This document shows positions 35,654 through 53,106 of a stretch of DNA of 64,000 nt, piece after piece. The DNA is from Halopseudomonas xinjiangensis (GTDB taxonomy: Bacteria > Pseudomonadota > Gammaproteobacteria > Pseudomonadales > Pseudomonadaceae): positions 124,001 to 188,000 of the forward strand of contig DRFO01000043.1 in the NCBI GenBank assembly GCA_011050525.1. Direction: 5' to 3'. The position numbers were made by a program, and so were the translations under genes. The notes below the pieces were generated by a model. It ran no database searches. It had not been told where the DNA came from and saw only the letters and a list, made by a program, of their open reading frames with translations. Numbering within the stretch: the first letter of the stretch is position 1; the number at the start of each line of letters is the position of its first letter.

Positions 35654-36058
35654 GTGCAGGTGGATCTCGGGTTCGGTCCTGACTACAGGCTATTGACGCC
35701 TGGCCAGTTCAAGAACGTGTTCGATGGAGCTACCTGTAAAGCCTCAGGACCCAATGTATTGCTGTTGGCAAGAGAAAATAATCTTGACCACTGCAGACTG
35801 GGTTTGGTCATTGCCAAGAAAAGTGTCCGCCATGCTGTTGATCGCAACAAGATCAAGCGTATTGCACGTGATTCCTTCAGACACAACCGCGCTGAAATGG
35901 AAAACATGGACATCATCGTGCTTGCCCGCAAGGGCCTGGGCGATCTTGATAATACGGCGTTGCATAAGCTTTTCGCAGATATGTGGCGCCGGCTGATCAA
36001 ATCAGCTAGCAAACAGAACCGTTCACGCAATTCCGGACCCCCATCATCCAATGCGTAA
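35654..36058 (+). CDS. rnpA: Ribonuclease P protein component
   Basis: Protein subunit of RNase P; supports 5' maturation of tRNAs. 134 aa. The conserved RNR-like motif is [17 protein letters not shown]. The start is a GTG at 35654; a second GTG at 35660 is possible. A 4 nt-plus overlap links its end to yidD (ATG at 36051 within the last codons). Confidence 0.96.
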   Translation: MQVDLGFGPDYRLLTPGQFKNVFDGATCKASGPNVLLLARENNLDHCRLGLVIAKKSVRHAVDRNKIKRIARDSFRHNRAEMENMDIIVLARKGLGDLDNTALHKLFADMWRRLIKSASKQNRSRNSGPPSSNA

Positions 36059-36302
36059 TCTGGCGCTCGGACTGATCAAGGTTTATCGCTACGCTATCAG
36101 TCCGCTGATGGCCAATCATTGCCGTTTTTATCCCTCCTGTTCCTGTTATGCCCAAGAAGCCATTGAAGAACATGGTTTTCTACGCGGCAGTGCAATGACT
36201 GCGCGGCGTCTGTCCCGCTGTCACCCTTGGAATGCTGGTGGTTACGACCCCGTACCGCCCAGATCTGCCAACCATAATTCCCAGATGGCCAACAAACCAT
36301 GA
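36051..36302 (+). CDS. yidD: Membrane protein insertion efficiency factor YidD
   Basis: Small membrane-associated protein that assists YidC-dependent insertion. 83 aa. [30 protein letters not shown] and [14 protein letters not shown] are the family signature, with three conserved Cys. It overlaps rnpA by 8 nt and yidC by 4 nt. Confidence 0.96.
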   Translation: MRNLALGLIKVYRYAISPLMANHCRFYPSCSCYAQEAIEEHGFLRGSAMTARRLSRCHPWNAGGYDPVPPRSANHNSQMANKP

Positions 36303-37996
36303 ACATGCAACGAAACATCCTTATAGCTGCCTTGCTCGTGATTACTTATCTCATGGTTTTGCAGTGGAACAACGATTACGGTCAGGTCGAACTGCCACCT
36401 GCGGTATCTTCATCCGCTTCCTCTGCAAGTAATGATTTGCCAGATGTGCCCTCGGTCCCTGCTACCGGGTCGAACAATGGCGACGTTCCGCAGGCAATCG
36501 ATACGGTAGCAGCAACTGACGAGTCCAACGCCCAGCAATCGAATGCCGCAGCTGGCGAGTTGATTCGTGTAGAAACCGACGCGTTGCTGTTGTCGATCGA
36601 CCCAGTCGGTGGCGATATCATCTCCCTCTCTCTGCCAGGCTATCCGACCCGTAAAGACCGTCCCGATTTGCCTTTCCAGGTACTGGAGCAATCAGCCAGT
36701 CGCACCTATGTCGCGCAAAGCGGGCTTGCCGGGCAAAATGGTCCTGATGCCAGAGAAGGTGGCCGTCCACGCTATACATCGGAACAGACTTCCTACCAGT
36801 TGGAAGAAGGTGCCGACAGTCTGGTAGTCGACCTTGGCTTCGCCGAGAACGGCGTGGACTATACCAAACGCTTCACCTTTACCCGGGGCAATTACCTGAT
36901 TGATGTCGAGTATATCGTCAACAACCAGAGCGGTAGCGAGTGGTCAGGCAATCTATTTGGTCAGATCAAACGCGACAAAAGTGGTGATCCGTCCAGCTCC
37001 AGCGCTACCGGCATGGCCACCTATCTGGGTGCGGCGTACTGGAGTGCCGATGAGTCCTACACCAAGGTCACTTTTTCCGATATGGAAGAAGAGCGCCTGC
37101 GTGCGAACGTACAGGGCGGATGGGTAGCCTGGCTGCAACACTATTTTGTCAGTGCGTGGGTACCGCCAGCTGACCAGACCAATACCTTCCTGACTCGGCG
37201 TGATAGCCAGGGCAACTACATTGTCGGCTTCATCAGCCCAGCGGCGACAGTAGCGGCTGGCGATCAAGCCACGCTGAGTGCAGATTTCTACGCTGGCCCA
37301 AAAATTCAGGATCGTCTTGAAGACATTTCCAAAGGCCTGGAACTGACCGTCGATTACGGCTTTCTCTGGTGGATAGCCCAGCCGCTGTTTTTTGTGCTGA
37401 GTCTTATCCACAGCTTCGTTGGCAACTGGGGCTGGAGCATTATCCTGCTCACGGTTCTGATCAAGCTGGTTTTCTACCCGCTGTCCGCCACAAGCTATCG
37501 TTCGATGGCCAACATGCGACGGGTAGCTCCGAAACTGCAGGCGCTTCGCGAGCAACATGGCGATGATCGTCAGAAGATGTCCCAGGGCATGATGGAGCTG
37601 TACAAGAAAGAGAAAATCAATCCACTGGGTGGTTGTCTACCTATCCTGGTGCAAATGCCTGTTTTCATCGCGCTGTATTGGACCCTGATGGAAAGCGTGG
37701 AAATGCGTCAGGCGGAGTGGCTCGGCTGGATCACCGACCTGTCGTTGAAGGATCCCTACTTCATCTTGCCGATTCTGATGGGCGCTACCATGTTCATTCA
37801 GCAGACTCTCAACCCGGCACCACCTGACCCCATGCAGGCGAAGGTCATGAAAATGCTTCCGATCATTTTCACCTTCTTCTTCCTGTGGTTCCCGGCTGGT
37901 CTGGTGCTGTACTGGGTAGTCAACAATATCCTGTCTATCGCGCAACAGTGGTACATTACCAGGCAGATAGAAAAAGGTGCTGAAGCCAAGGCTTGA
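36299..37996 (+). CDS. yidC: Membrane protein insertase YidC
   Basis: Inserts and folds inner-membrane proteins, alone or with SecYEG. 565 aa. N-terminal transmembrane segment (about 5-22), a large periplasmic beta domain (about 60-345) typical of Gram-negative YidC, then five C-terminal transmembrane segments with [23 protein letters not shown] synthase subunit c, encoded at 45.8 kb, is a known YidC client. Confidence 0.98.
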   Translation: MNMQRNILIAALLVITYLMVLQWNNDYGQVELPPAVSSSASSASNDLPDVPSVPATGSNNGDVPQAIDTVAATDESNAQQSNAAAGELIRVETDALLLSIDPVGGDIISLSLPGYPTRKDRPDLPFQVLEQSASRTYVAQSGLAGQNGPDAREGGRPRYTSEQTSYQLEEGADSLVVDLGFAENGVDYTKRFTFTRGNYLIDVEYIVNNQSGSEWSGNLFGQIKRDKSGDPSSSSATGMATYLGAAYWSADESYTKVTFSDMEEERLRANVQGGWVAWLQHYFVSAWVPPADQTNTFLTRRDSQGNYIVGFISPAATVAAGDQATLSADFYAGPKIQDRLEDISKGLELTVDYGFLWWIAQPLFFVLSLIHSFVGNWGWSIILLTVLIKLVFYPLSATSYRSMANMRRVAPKLQALREQHGDDRQKMSQGMMELYKKEKINPLGGCLPILVQMPVFIALYWTLMESVEMRQAEWLGWITDLSLKDPYFILPILMGATMFIQQTLNPAPPDPMQAKVMKMLPIIFTFFFLWFPAGLVLYWVVNNILSIAQQWYITRQIEKGAEAKA

Positions 37997-38013
37997 TCCT
38001 GGTGAGTCCGTAC

Positions 38014-38039
38014 AAACGCCCCGATTTCGGGGCGTTTTG
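38014..38039 (+). terminator. Terminator after yidC
   Basis: Stem AAACGCCCCG / CGGGGCGTTT with an ATTT loop, ending in TTTT. It closes the rpmH-rnpA-yidD-yidC unit about 18 nt after the yidC stop, just before mnmE. Confidence 0.85.
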
Positions 38040-38072
38040 CTGTCTGCACCTATTGGATAAACAGGAGTATCA

Positions 38073-39443
38073 ATGAGCCGCAGCTATCACGCGGATACCA
38101 TCGCTGCCATCGCTACCGCCCCAGGACAGGGCGGCGTCGGTATCGTCAGAGTATCCGGCCCTCTCGCGCTAGCAACAGCGGCCCGTGTTGCCCAGCTGAA
38201 GCCGCGACCACGCTATGCCCACTATGGGCCGTTCTGGCATGACGACCGACTTCTGGACCAAGGCCTGACCCTGTACTTCCCTGGGCCCAACTCGTTCACT
38301 GGTGAAGACGTGTTGGAGCTACACGGTCACGGCGGGCCGGTAGTGCTGGATATGTTGCTGAAGGCCTGTCTGGACGATGGGGTTCGCCTGGCTCGGCCAG
38401 GGGAGTTCAGTGAAAGAGCCTTTCTCAACGACAAACTGGACCTGGCCCAGGCAGAAGCCATTGCGGATCTTATCGAAGCCAGCTCCGAGCAGGCCGCACG
38501 CAACGCCGTGCAATCTTTGCAGGGCGTGTTCTCCGCGCGGGTAAACGCGCTGACCGAGGCCCTGATCGAACTGCGTATTTATGTCGAGGCAGCAATAGAT
38601 TTTCCTGAGGAGGAAATAGATTTCCTGGCTGATGGGCATGTCTTGCAAAAACTGGAAAGCATTCGCGGAGAACTTGCCCAGGTCCAGCGTCAGGCCAGCC
38701 AGGGCGCCCTGCTCCGCGAAGGTATGAACGTGGTAATCGCTGGACGTCCCAACGCCGGTAAGTCGAGTCTGCTCAATGCTCTGGCAGGCAAGGAGAGCGC
38801 CATCGTTACGGAGATTGCCGGCACCACGCGAGACGTGTTGCGGGAGCACATTTTGATTGACGGCATGCCCTTACACATCATTGATACCGCTGGTTTGCGA
38901 GACACAGAGGATCTGGTAGAAAAAATCGGCGTCGCAAGGGCAATGACCGCCATTTCGGAGGCTGATCGAATTCTGCTCGTGGTGGATTCATCGCAACCCG
39001 AAGCCAAGAATCCAGAGGCCTTATGGCCCGAATTTCTGATAGATCAACCAGACGCCGCAAAAGTGACGCTGGTTTACAACAAAATAGACCTTACTGACGA
39101 AGCGGTCGGGCTCGATGAAAGTGAACACGGAGGCGTCATCCTGCGCCTGTCGGCCCGCTCAGGTCAGGGTGTTGATCTGTTACGCGATCATCTTAAAACC
39201 TGCATGGGTTATGAGCAGACCGCTGAAAGCCTGTTCAGCGCCCGCCGACGGCATCTGGAGGCGCTCGAGCAGGCGAGCCTTCAGCTTGAGCACGGGCACC
39301 ATCAACTGACCGTTCTCGGAGCGGGCGAGTTGTTGGCAGAAGACTTGCGCGTAGCCCAACAAGCTCTGGGTAGCATTACCGGTCAATTCAGCGCCGACGA
39401 CTTGCTCGGACGTATCTTTTCCAGCTTTTGCATCGGTAAATAA
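38073..39443 (+). CDS. mnmE: tRNA modification GTPase MnmE
   Basis: GTPase that with MnmG makes the 5-(carboxymethyl)aminomethyl group on wobble U34. 456 aa. N-terminal THF-binding domain, G domain with [31 protein letters not shown] and NKIDL, and the C-terminal FCIGK with the essential Cys. It stands 512 bp before mnmG; the gap is origin-like. Confidence 0.98.
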   Translation: MSRSYHADTIAAIATAPGQGGVGIVRVSGPLALATAARVAQLKPRPRYAHYGPFWHDDRLLDQGLTLYFPGPNSFTGEDVLELHGHGGPVVLDMLLKACLDDGVRLARPGEFSERAFLNDKLDLAQAEAIADLIEASSEQAARNAVQSLQGVFSARVNALTEALIELRIYVEAAIDFPEEEIDFLADGHVLQKLESIRGELAQVQRQASQGALLREGMNVVIAGRPNAGKSSLLNALAGKESAIVTEIAGTTRDVLREHILIDGMPLHIIDTAGLRDTEDLVEKIGVARAMTAISEADRILLVVDSSQPEAKNPEALWPEFLIDQPDAAKVTLVYNKIDLTDEAVGLDESEHGGVILRLSARSGQGVDLLRDHLKTCMGYEQTAESLFSARRRHLEALEQASLQLEHGHHQLTVLGAGELLAEDLRVAQQALGSITGQFSADDLLGRIFSSFCIGK

Positions 39444-39955
39444 TCAGGGCCCCCGTTTCATTCTTCTCCTGAAATGCTTACATCCTCGGCCTGGAAACAA
39501 AGCCGAGGGTGTAATCCACCGCTACGTTTGCCTTCGTCCCAGCCCATTTATCCGTCTCTAAGCCCTGTGTACAAACCCGCCTGAGCCCTGACCATAACCC
39601 TGTGTACAAAGGGTAGCTAAATAGGCCTGTGGATAAGCGACCTAGTTATACACAAGAACAGGACCCGTCCCTACACTGTCTATGCGCAAGTGGAGCACAA
39701 CCTTATACTTTCTCTATAACTTTGAAATATAAAGTTTTTTACGGCTTATCAACAGAAATATGCTTACTCATATACAGTATTAACATAAAGCTTTTTAAAT
39801 ATTTTTCTTCTATATATCTATAACTGTAGTTCTGAAAGTGGACGCCTTGAGCTGTTCAAAAAACAGACAACCTTTGGCTGCAATTTATTTGGCAAGCGCC
39901 TATAATCAGCCCCTTTTCCCGACGCCTGGATCCGATCCTGGCAACGAGGTGCTCT
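39444..39955. other. Gene-free, DnaA-box-bearing region before mnmG (origin-like)
   Basis: 512 bp with no gene. It holds a consensus DnaA box (TTATCCACA on the minus strand, 39628-39636), TTATACACA (+, 39646-39654), and two copies of CCCTGTGTACAAA (39563-39575 and 39598-39610, exactly 35 bp apart; minus strand TTGTACACA, two mismatches from the box). A long AT-rich stretch follows at about 39700-39830. This is the same layout as oriC. A mnmG promoter probably also lies here. Confidence 0.6.
39484..39508 (+). terminator. Hairpin after mnmE
   Basis: CCTCGGC / GCCGAGG stem with an 11 nt loop about 40 nt after the mnmE stop. No T-run, so termination is uncertain. Confidence 0.45.
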
Positions 39956-41854
<1,899 letters not shown>

Positions 41855-41859
41855 CCTGT

Positions 41860-42534
41860 ATGGTGGATCACGCGCAGCAACTGACCGAGGGCGCTGCCCA
41901 GCTCGATATTCAGCTTGACCAGGACCAGACCAGGCAATTGTTGGCCTATCTTGAGTTGCTGAACAAGTGGAACAAGGCCTACAACCTCACGGCGGTACGT
42001 GATCCCGAAGACATGGTGAGCCGCCATCTGCTGGACAGCCTCAGCATCGTGCGATTCATCGAGGGTGAGCGCTGGATTGATGTCGGCAGCGGCGGCGGCA
42101 TGCCCGGTATAATTCTCGCCATAATGCGTCCGCAAAGCGCGTTCACGCTGCTGGACAGCAACGGCAAGAAAACCCGCTTTCTTACCCAGGCCCGGCTTGA
42201 ATTGAAACTCGATAACCTGCAGGTAGTGAACAATCGCGTCGAAGTATTCACCCCAGAGCAGCCTTTTCACGGTATCGTTTCACGCGCATTCAGTTCTCTG
42301 GCCGATTTTGTCAATCTGACCCGACACCTGAGCACCAGTGATACACGCTGGCTGGCCATGAAAGGGTTGTATCCAGCGGAAGAATTAGGCGCGTTGCCGG
42401 TCGACTTCGAGGTTGCCGAGAGCGCACAATTGTCTGTCCCCGGTTGCCAGGGCAGCCGACATTTGCTGATACTGCGACGATTGGTTCGACCGGATTCGGT
42501 TCGGCCAGATGTGGTTCGACCTGACAACGGATAG
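41860..42534 (+). CDS. rsmG: 16S rRNA (guanine-527-N7)-methyltransferase RsmG
   Basis: Methylates G527 of 16S rRNA. 224 aa. SAM motif [13 protein letters not shown] and [18 protein letters not shown] are diagnostic. The C-terminus ends in a threefold 5-residue repeat ([15 protein letters not shown], residues 208-222) from three 15 bp DNA repeats; this tail is not expected from the family core. Confidence 0.96.
   Translation: MVDHAQQLTEGAAQLDIQLDQDQTRQLLAYLELLNKWNKAYNLTAVRDPEDMVSRHLLDSLSIVRFIEGERWIDVGSGGGMPGIILAIMRPQSAFTLLDSNGKKTRFLTQARLELKLDNLQVVNNRVEVFTPEQPFHGIVSRAFSSLADFVNLTRHLSTSDTRWLAMKGLYPAEELGALPVDFEVAESAQLSVPGCQGSRHLLILRRLVRPDSVRPDVVRPDNG
42481..42525 (+). repeat. Three 15 bp tandem repeats in the 3' end of rsmG
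   Basis: Units at 42481-42495, 42496-42510 and 42511-42525, each with the core GGTTCG-A/G-CC-N-GA. They keep the reading frame and lengthen RsmG by a repeated VRPD motif. Confidence 0.85.
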
Positions 42535-42543
42535 GAGATCGTA

Positions 42544-43347
42544 GTGGGTAAGGTACTGGCAATTGCCAACCAGAAAGGCGGTGTAGGGAAGACCACTACC
42601 AGTATCAACCTGGCTGCGTCTCTGGCCGCTACCAAGCGCAAGGTTCTGCTTGTGGATCTGGACCCCCAGGGCAACGCCACCATGGGTAGCGGTGTCGACA
42701 AGTCCGAGCTCGAGAATTCCGTATACGAATTGTTGACTGGCCGCTGCGAGCTGAAAGAAACACTCTGTCGCTCCGAGCATGGTAAGTACGATCTGCTTCC
42801 CGCCAACGGCGATCTTACCGCCGCCGAGGTCGAACTACTCGAGTTCAAGATGAAGGAAAGTCGGCTGCGCTATGCCCTGGCCACTGTTCGGGACCAGTAT
42901 GACTTCGTCCTGATTGACTGCCCCCCTTCGTTGAACATGCTCACCGTCAATGGCCTGGTAGCCGCTGATGCAGTCATCATCCCAATGCAGTGCGAATACT
43001 ATGCGCTGGAAGGCCTTTCTGCGCTGGTCAACACAATCCAACGCATCGCATCGCTGTTGAATCCTTCTCTGAAAATCGAGGGTTTGCTGCGGACCATGTA
43101 TGATCCACGCAATAGTTTGACGCTTGATGTGTCCGCGCAGTTGACCGAGCATTTTGGCGATCAGCTTTACAAGACCGTCATTCCGCGGAACGTCAGGCTG
43201 GCGGAAGCGCCCAGTTTTGGCATGCCCGCGCTGGCCTATGACAAGCATTCGCGCGGGGCTGTGGCTTACCTGGCGCTGGCCGGTGAGCTGGTCCGCCGCT
43301 CGAAACAGGCCGCCAAGGCCGCAGCCGTTGCTGACACAAACGACTAA
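42544..43347 (+). CDS. parA: Chromosome partitioning ATPase ParA (Soj)
   Basis: Walker-type ATPase that moves ParB-parS complexes and separates newly copied origins. 267 aa. Deviant Walker A KGGVGKTTTSINLAA near the N-terminus, DLDPQGNATMG, and VLIDCPPSL. The start is a GTG, 9 nt after rsmG, so it is likely co-transcribed with the gid genes. parB follows 25 nt downstream. Confidence 0.97.
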   Translation: MGKVLAIANQKGGVGKTTTSINLAASLAATKRKVLLVDLDPQGNATMGSGVDKSELENSVYELLTGRCELKETLCRSEHGKYDLLPANGDLTAAEVELLEFKMKESRLRYALATVRDQYDFVLIDCPPSLNMLTVNGLVAADAVIIPMQCEYYALEGLSALVNTIQRIASLLNPSLKIEGLLRTMYDPRNSLTLDVSAQLTEHFGDQLYKTVIPRNVRLAEAPSFGMPALAYDKHSRGAVAYLALAGELVRRSKQAAKAAAVADTND

Positions 43348-43372
43348 TCGAAAAAATAAGGACAACACAGGC

Positions 43373-44233
43373 ATGGCGGTCAAGAAACGCGGATTGGGAC
43401 GGGGACTGGATGCATTGCTTGGGCAATCTACGCCTGCCGGTCAGAGCGGTGACAGCCAGGATCAGCAGCTGAAGGACCTTCCCATTGATCTGATCCAGCG
43501 CGGCAAGTATCAGCCGCGTCGGGATATGGATCCCCAGGCGTTGGAAGAGCTGGCCAATTCGATTCGCGCGCAGGGTGTCATGCAGCCTATCGTAGTGCGC
43601 CCGATTGAAGGCGACCGCTACGAAATCATTGCAGGGGAGCGCCGGTGGCGTGCCACTCAGTTGGCCGGGCTTGATTCCATTCCCGCGGTGATTCGCGATG
43701 TTCCGGATGAAGCGGCCATTGCCATGGCGCTGATCGAGAACATCCAGCGCGAAGATCTCAATCCGATTGAAGAAGCCATTGCCCTGCAAAGATTGCAACA
43801 TGAATTCGAGCTGACCCAGCAACAGGTAGCCGACGCGGTGGGCAAATCCCGCGTCACTATTACCAATCTGTTGCGGTTGATGGCGCTTCCCGAAGACGTG
43901 AAGCTGCTCCTCGAACGGGGAGACATCGAAATGGGTCACGCCCGGGCTCTACTCGGCTTGCCAGCCGAACAGCAGACCCAGGCCGCCCGACAGGTCGTAG
44001 CCAAGGGCCTGACCGTACGCCAGACCGAAGCGCTGGTACGCCAGTGGCTCAATCCTCGCCGTGACGCCTCGGATACGCGAACCAATCCGGATATAGAGCG
44101 GCTGCAACAGGATCTGGCGGAACGAATAGGCGCAGAGGTGAGTATTCAGCATGGTGCCAAGGGAAAGGGAAAGCTGGTTATCAGTTACAGCTCGCTGGAC
44201 GAACTTGATGGCGTATTGATGCACATCAAATAG
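43373..44233 (+). CDS. parB: Chromosome partitioning protein ParB (Spo0J)
   Basis: CTP-dependent clamp that loads at parS and spreads to form the partition complex. 286 aa. N-terminal ParA-stimulating KKRGLGRGLDALLG, ParB/Srx domain with GERRWRATQLAGL and ENIQREDLNPIEEA, a helix-turn-helix (QQVADAVGKSRVTITNLLRL) and a C-terminal dimer domain. Start at 43373, preceded by TAAGGA. Two perfect parS sites lie in recF and one imperfect site at 57.1 kb. Confidence 0.97.
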   Translation: MAVKKRGLGRGLDALLGQSTPAGQSGDSQDQQLKDLPIDLIQRGKYQPRRDMDPQALEELANSIRAQGVMQPIVVRPIEGDRYEIIAGERRWRATQLAGLDSIPAVIRDVPDEAAIAMALIENIQREDLNPIEEAIALQRLQHEFELTQQQVADAVGKSRVTITNLLRLMALPEDVKLLLERGDIEMGHARALLGLPAEQQTQAARQVVAKGLTVRQTEALVRQWLNPRRDASDTRTNPDIERLQQDLAERIGAEVSIQHGAKGKGKLVISYSSLDELDGVLMHIK

Positions 44234-44327
44234 ATCCCGGCTTCAGAATTTAGCGGCTGATTTAGTGACTGAATGGCCTTCGTTACTGCCGGCATGCCTG
44301 AAAATAAGCAGGTTTTCGCAGTTGCTG

Positions 44328-44356
44328 TTGAACCTGGTAATTATTCACCCTATACT
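44328..44356 (+). promoter_or_regulatory. atp operon promoter
   Basis: TTGAAC, 17 nt spacer, TATACT: a near-consensus sigma-70 promoter about 90 nt before atpI, in the 211 bp gap after parB. Confidence 0.8.
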
Positions 44357-44444
44357 CCTCGCGCTGTTTTAGCTGGGGTAATGCACCAGTTTGTTGCAGT
44401 AATTAGCCCGGAAATCAGCCAGACGAACATCTGGGGAGGTGGGA

Positions 44445-45718
<1,274 letters not shown>

Positions 45719-45766
45719 GCAGTCAGACCCTGTTCAACCAACGTTTAACTTGAACTGCAACCTTGA

Positions 45767-46021
<255 letters not shown>

Positions 46022-46112
46022 TCGAGCGATTCCGATTACTGGCAGGGCGAAGCTCTGCCAGATCAGTCGTTTTCGTCTCCCGATACAACGAAATAGCACG
46101 AGGTAAATCGCT

Positions 46113-46583
46113 GTGAATATTAATCTGACGCTGTTTGGTCAAACGATTGCCTTCGCTATTTTTGTCTGGTTCACCATGAAGTACGTATGGCCCCCGATTA
46201 CTCAGGCCATGCAGGAACGCCAGAAAAAAATCGCCGAAGGCCTGGATGCGGCTGGCCGCGCCCAGCGTGACCTGGGCTTGGCCCAGGAAAAGGCTTCCCA
46301 GACTCTGCGTGAGACCAAGGAACAGGCTACTCAGATCATCGAGCAAGCCAATAAAAGTGCCAACCTCATTGTTGAGGATGCTAAAGAGCAGGCACGTTCC
46401 GAAGGTGAGCGCCTGATTGCTGCCGCTAAGGCTGAAATCGATCAGGAAGTAAACCGCGCGAAGGATCAGCTTCGTGCTCAGGTAGCCGTACTGGCTGTCC
46501 AGGGCGCTGAACAGATTCTGGGGTCCGAAGTGGATTCCGCGGCCCACAGTGAGCTGGTCAACAAACTGGCCTCACAACTCTAA
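46113..46583 (+). CDS. atpF: ATP synthase F0 subunit b
   Basis: Peripheral stalk subunit. 156 aa: one N-terminal transmembrane helix (about 5-25, [18 protein letters not shown]) then a long, charged coiled-coil. The start is a GTG. Sits between atpE and atpH in the normal order. Confidence 0.97.
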   Translation: MNINLTLFGQTIAFAIFVWFTMKYVWPPITQAMQERQKKIAEGLDAAGRAQRDLGLAQEKASQTLRETKEQATQIIEQANKSANLIVEDAKEQARSEGERLIAAAKAEIDQEVNRAKDQLRAQVAVLAVQGAEQILGSEVDSAAHSELVNKLASQL

Positions 46584-46595
46584 GCGAGGCGAGCG

Positions 46596-47132
46596 ATGGC
46601 AACTATCAATACGCTAGCTCGACCTTATGCAAAAGCTGCTTTCGAGTTTGCTGAATCTGCCAACAAGCTGGATGCCTGGTCAGGCATGCTGGCAGTGGCG
46701 GGTGCGGTAGTCTCGGATGCGGCTTTTGCCTATAGGGTTCGTAATCCGGCTTTGACCGGAGAGCGCAAGGCTGAAGACCTGCTCATGGTTTGCGAAGGCG
46801 TGGTTGACGCAGAGTTCGGAAATTTTATCCGGACTCTCGCCGAACATGACCGTTTGCCCTTGATCCCGGTAATCGCCGAGCTCTATGAGCAAAACAAGGC
46901 GGAACACGATCGGAGCATTGACGTTCAGGTGGAATCTGCCTTTGAACTGAATGACGATCAACAGAAAACGCTGGCTACCGCATTGTCGAAGCGGTTAGAC
47001 CGCACAGTAACTCCTCATGTGACCATCAACCCGGCTCTTATTGGCGGTGTGTTGATTCGTGCGGGTGACTTGGTCATCGACGGTTCGGTCCGCGGCAAGC
47101 TTGCAAAGCTGGCCGAGGCGTTGAAATCCTGA
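46596..47132 (+). CDS. atpH: ATP synthase F1 subunit delta
   Basis: Links the b stalk to the top of the alpha3-beta3 head. 178 aa (OSCP/delta family: ARPYAKAAFEFA at the N-terminus and VTINPALIGGVLIRAGD near the C-terminus). 12 nt after atpF, 15 nt before atpA. Confidence 0.97.
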   Translation: MATINTLARPYAKAAFEFAESANKLDAWSGMLAVAGAVVSDAAFAYRVRNPALTGERKAEDLLMVCEGVVDAEFGNFIRTLAEHDRLPLIPVIAELYEQNKAEHDRSIDVQVESAFELNDDQQKTLATALSKRLDRTVTPHVTINPALIGGVLIRAGDLVIDGSVRGKLAKLAEALKS

Positions 47133-47147
47133 TTTGAGGGACATGGC

Positions 47148-48692
<1,545 letters not shown>

Positions 48693-48766
48693 GCCGACAG
48701 CGGGGTGCGGCTGGTCCGCTCCCCGCGTCGTGCGATTCGGCCACGGACTAACCTCAGAGGTGTGAC

Positions 48767-51039
<2,273 letters not shown>

Positions 51040-51044
51040 TGGTT

Positions 51045-51064
51045 GCGCCCGCTGAAGCGGGCGC
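51045..51064 (+). other. Hairpin between atpD and atpC
   Basis: Perfect 8 bp stem GCGCCCGC/GCGGGCGC with a TGAA loop and no T-run. It might tune expression of the last gene, atpC, or mark an RNA processing point. Confidence 0.6.
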
Positions 51065-51081
51065 ATAACCGAGGCAATGAC

Positions 51082-51525
51082 ATGGCTATGACAGTGCACT
51101 GCGATATCGTTAGCGCCGAAGAAGAGCTGTTCACCGGGCTGGTTGAAATGGTCGTCGCACACGGCAACATGGGTGATCTTGGCATTTTGCCAGGCCACAC
51201 GCCGTTGCTGACCGACCTCAAGCCGGGTCCTGTTCGAGTGATCAAGCAGGATGGCAGCGAAGAGGTGTTTTACATCTCCGGCGGCTTCATCGAGGTTCAG
51301 CCGAGCATGGTGAAGGTGCTCGCCGACACGGCTATTCGTGCTGGCGACATCGACGAAGCAGCAGCAATTGAAGCGAAAAAAGCGGCTGAAGCAGCACTCA
51401 GCAACAAAGGTGCCGAGTTCGATTATGGCTCAGCCTCTGTCCGTCTCGCTGAAGCGGCTGCCCAGTTGCGTACCGTGCAGGAACTGCGCAAGAAATATGG
51501 CGGGCCGGCCATCGGTAACCGCTGA
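51082..51525 (+). CDS. atpC: ATP synthase F1 subunit epsilon
   Basis: Rotor subunit and inhibitor. 147 aa: beta-barrel N-terminal domain ([28 protein letters not shown]) and a C-terminal helical hairpin. The ATG at 51082 is preceded by GAGGCAATGAC. Last gene of the operon. Confidence 0.97.
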   Translation: MAMTVHCDIVSAEEELFTGLVEMVVAHGNMGDLGILPGHTPLLTDLKPGPVRVIKQDGSEEVFYISGGFIEVQPSMVKVLADTAIRAGDIDEAAAIEAKKAAEAALSNKGAEFDYGSASVRLAEAAAQLRTVQELRKKYGGPAIGNR

Positions 51526-51544
51526 GGCGTTATGCAAGATCAAG

Positions 51545-51569
51545 AAAGGCAGCCCAGGCTGCCTTTTTT
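51545..51569 (+). terminator. Terminator of the atp operon
   Basis: AAAGGCAGCC / GGCTGCCTTT stem with a 2 nt loop and a T-run, 20 nt after the atpC stop. Confidence 0.9.
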
Positions 51570-51644
51570 GTTGCTCGCCCGGCACCGCCAGCGCCGGCGT
51601 GATTTGCTATCATCTTCCCAACCAAAGATTTCAAGGCATCCCAT

Positions 51645-53009
51645 ATGATTCTGGACATCGTCATCCTCGCCGCCGGACAGGGCACCCGCATGCGCTCAGC
51701 GCTACCCAAGGTACTGCATCCCGTTGCTGGTAAACCTATGCTGGGACATGCGCTCGACACCGCTCGGGCGCTGGGGCCAAGGAAGATCCATGTAGTCATT
51801 GGGCACGGCGCCGACAAGGTTCGGGAATGCCTGGACGCGGATGACATTAATTGGGTCATGCAGGCGGAGCAGTTAGGCACGGGCCATGCCGTAGCGCAGG
51901 CCTTGCCGCATATCCAGAATGCGGACCAGATTCTCGTGTTGTACGGTGACGTACCTCTGCTGCGCGTGGATACGCTACGTAGCCTCAGTCAACAGGCGGG
52001 CAGCCAGGCTCTCGGGTTGCTTACCGTGAACATGCAGGACCCTAGCGGTTACGGTCGCATAATTCGCGACGCGGCTGGGCGGGTACAGGCGATTGTGGAG
52101 CAGAAGGACGCCAGTACCGAACAACTACGCGTGACCGAGGGGAATACCGGCATCATGGCGTTGCCTGGCAATCAGGCCGCTCAATGGTTGAACGGTCTTT
52201 CCAACGATAACGCCCAGAGTGAATATTATCTGACGGACGTAGTAGCGCTGGCGGTCAGTCAGTCCGTCCCGGTGGAAGTCTCCCAGCCGGCCAGCGAGCT
52301 GGAGGTGATGGGTGCCAACAACCGTCAGCAGCTTGCAGTCCTGGAGCGCGCCTGGCAGTCAATCCAGTCGCTGCGGTTGATGACCGAAGGCGTGACGCTG
52401 GCAGATCCCGAGCGCCTGGACGTGCGGGGCGAGGTGACAGTAGGGCGCGATATATTTGTTGATATCAACGTCGTGCTTGAGGGTCGGGTAGTAATAGAGG
52501 ACAACGTTCAGATCGGCCCCCACTGTGTGATCATCAATTCCGTGGTCAGGGCCGGCAGCGTAATCAAGGCGTTCAGTCATCTGGAAGGCACTGAGGTGGG
52601 GGAGGACTGTGATGTTGGACCCTACGCTCGTTTGCGCCCCGGCACCCGATTACAGCGTGGCGCCAAGATCGGCAATTTTGTGGAAACAAAAAAGGCTGAT
52701 GTGGGCGAGGGAGCCAAGATCAATCACCTGTCCTACGTTGGCGATGCGTTTGTGGGTAAGGGCGCCAACATCGGGGCAGGCACCATTACCTGCAACTATG
52801 ACGGCGTGAACAAATTCGTCACCCGTATAGGTGAGGGGGCCTTCATTGGTTCGAATTCGGCGTTGGTCGCGCCGGTTGAAATCGGTGCGGGGGCTACTAC
52901 TGCAGCTGGGTCAACGGTCACCCAGGACGTCCCCGCACAAGCCCTCGCGGTCGCACGCTCGCGTCAGCGCAATATCGAGAAGTGGAAAAGGCCGATCAAA
53001 ACCAGCTGA
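51645..53009 (+). CDS. glmU: Bifunctional UDP-N-acetylglucosamine pyrophosphorylase / glucosamine-1-phosphate N-acetyltransferase
   Basis: Makes UDP-GlcNAc for peptidoglycan and LPS. 454 aa. N-terminal uridyltransferase ([27 protein letters not shown]) and a C-terminal left-handed beta-helix acetyltransferase (about 250-454; [33 protein letters not shown]). glmS does not follow; cfa does. Confidence 0.98.
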   Translation: MILDIVILAAGQGTRMRSALPKVLHPVAGKPMLGHALDTARALGPRKIHVVIGHGADKVRECLDADDINWVMQAEQLGTGHAVAQALPHIQNADQILVLYGDVPLLRVDTLRSLSQQAGSQALGLLTVNMQDPSGYGRIIRDAAGRVQAIVEQKDASTEQLRVTEGNTGIMALPGNQAAQWLNGLSNDNAQSEYYLTDVVALAVSQSVPVEVSQPASELEVMGANNRQQLAVLERAWQSIQSLRLMTEGVTLADPERLDVRGEVTVGRDIFVDINVVLEGRVVIEDNVQIGPHCVIINSVVRAGSVIKAFSHLEGTEVGEDCDVGPYARLRPGTRLQRGAKIGNFVETKKADVGEGAKINHLSYVGDAFVGKGANIGAGTITCNYDGVNKFVTRIGEGAFIGSNSALVAPVEIGAGATTAAGSTVTQDVPAQALAVARSRQRNIEKWKRPIKTS

Positions 53010-53106
53010 CGTCTAAGGCAGTCGACAACGCAGTGGCGAGATAATAGACATCGGGCGGAGCTGTTCTATATTGATTGGGTAAGTCAACTTCACGGGAGAT
53101 CCCCGG

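Noticed and set aside
39629..39823. 64-codon frame before mnmG
   Set aside because: AT-rich non-coding sequence with DnaA-box-like motifs; composition unlike the neighbouring genes.
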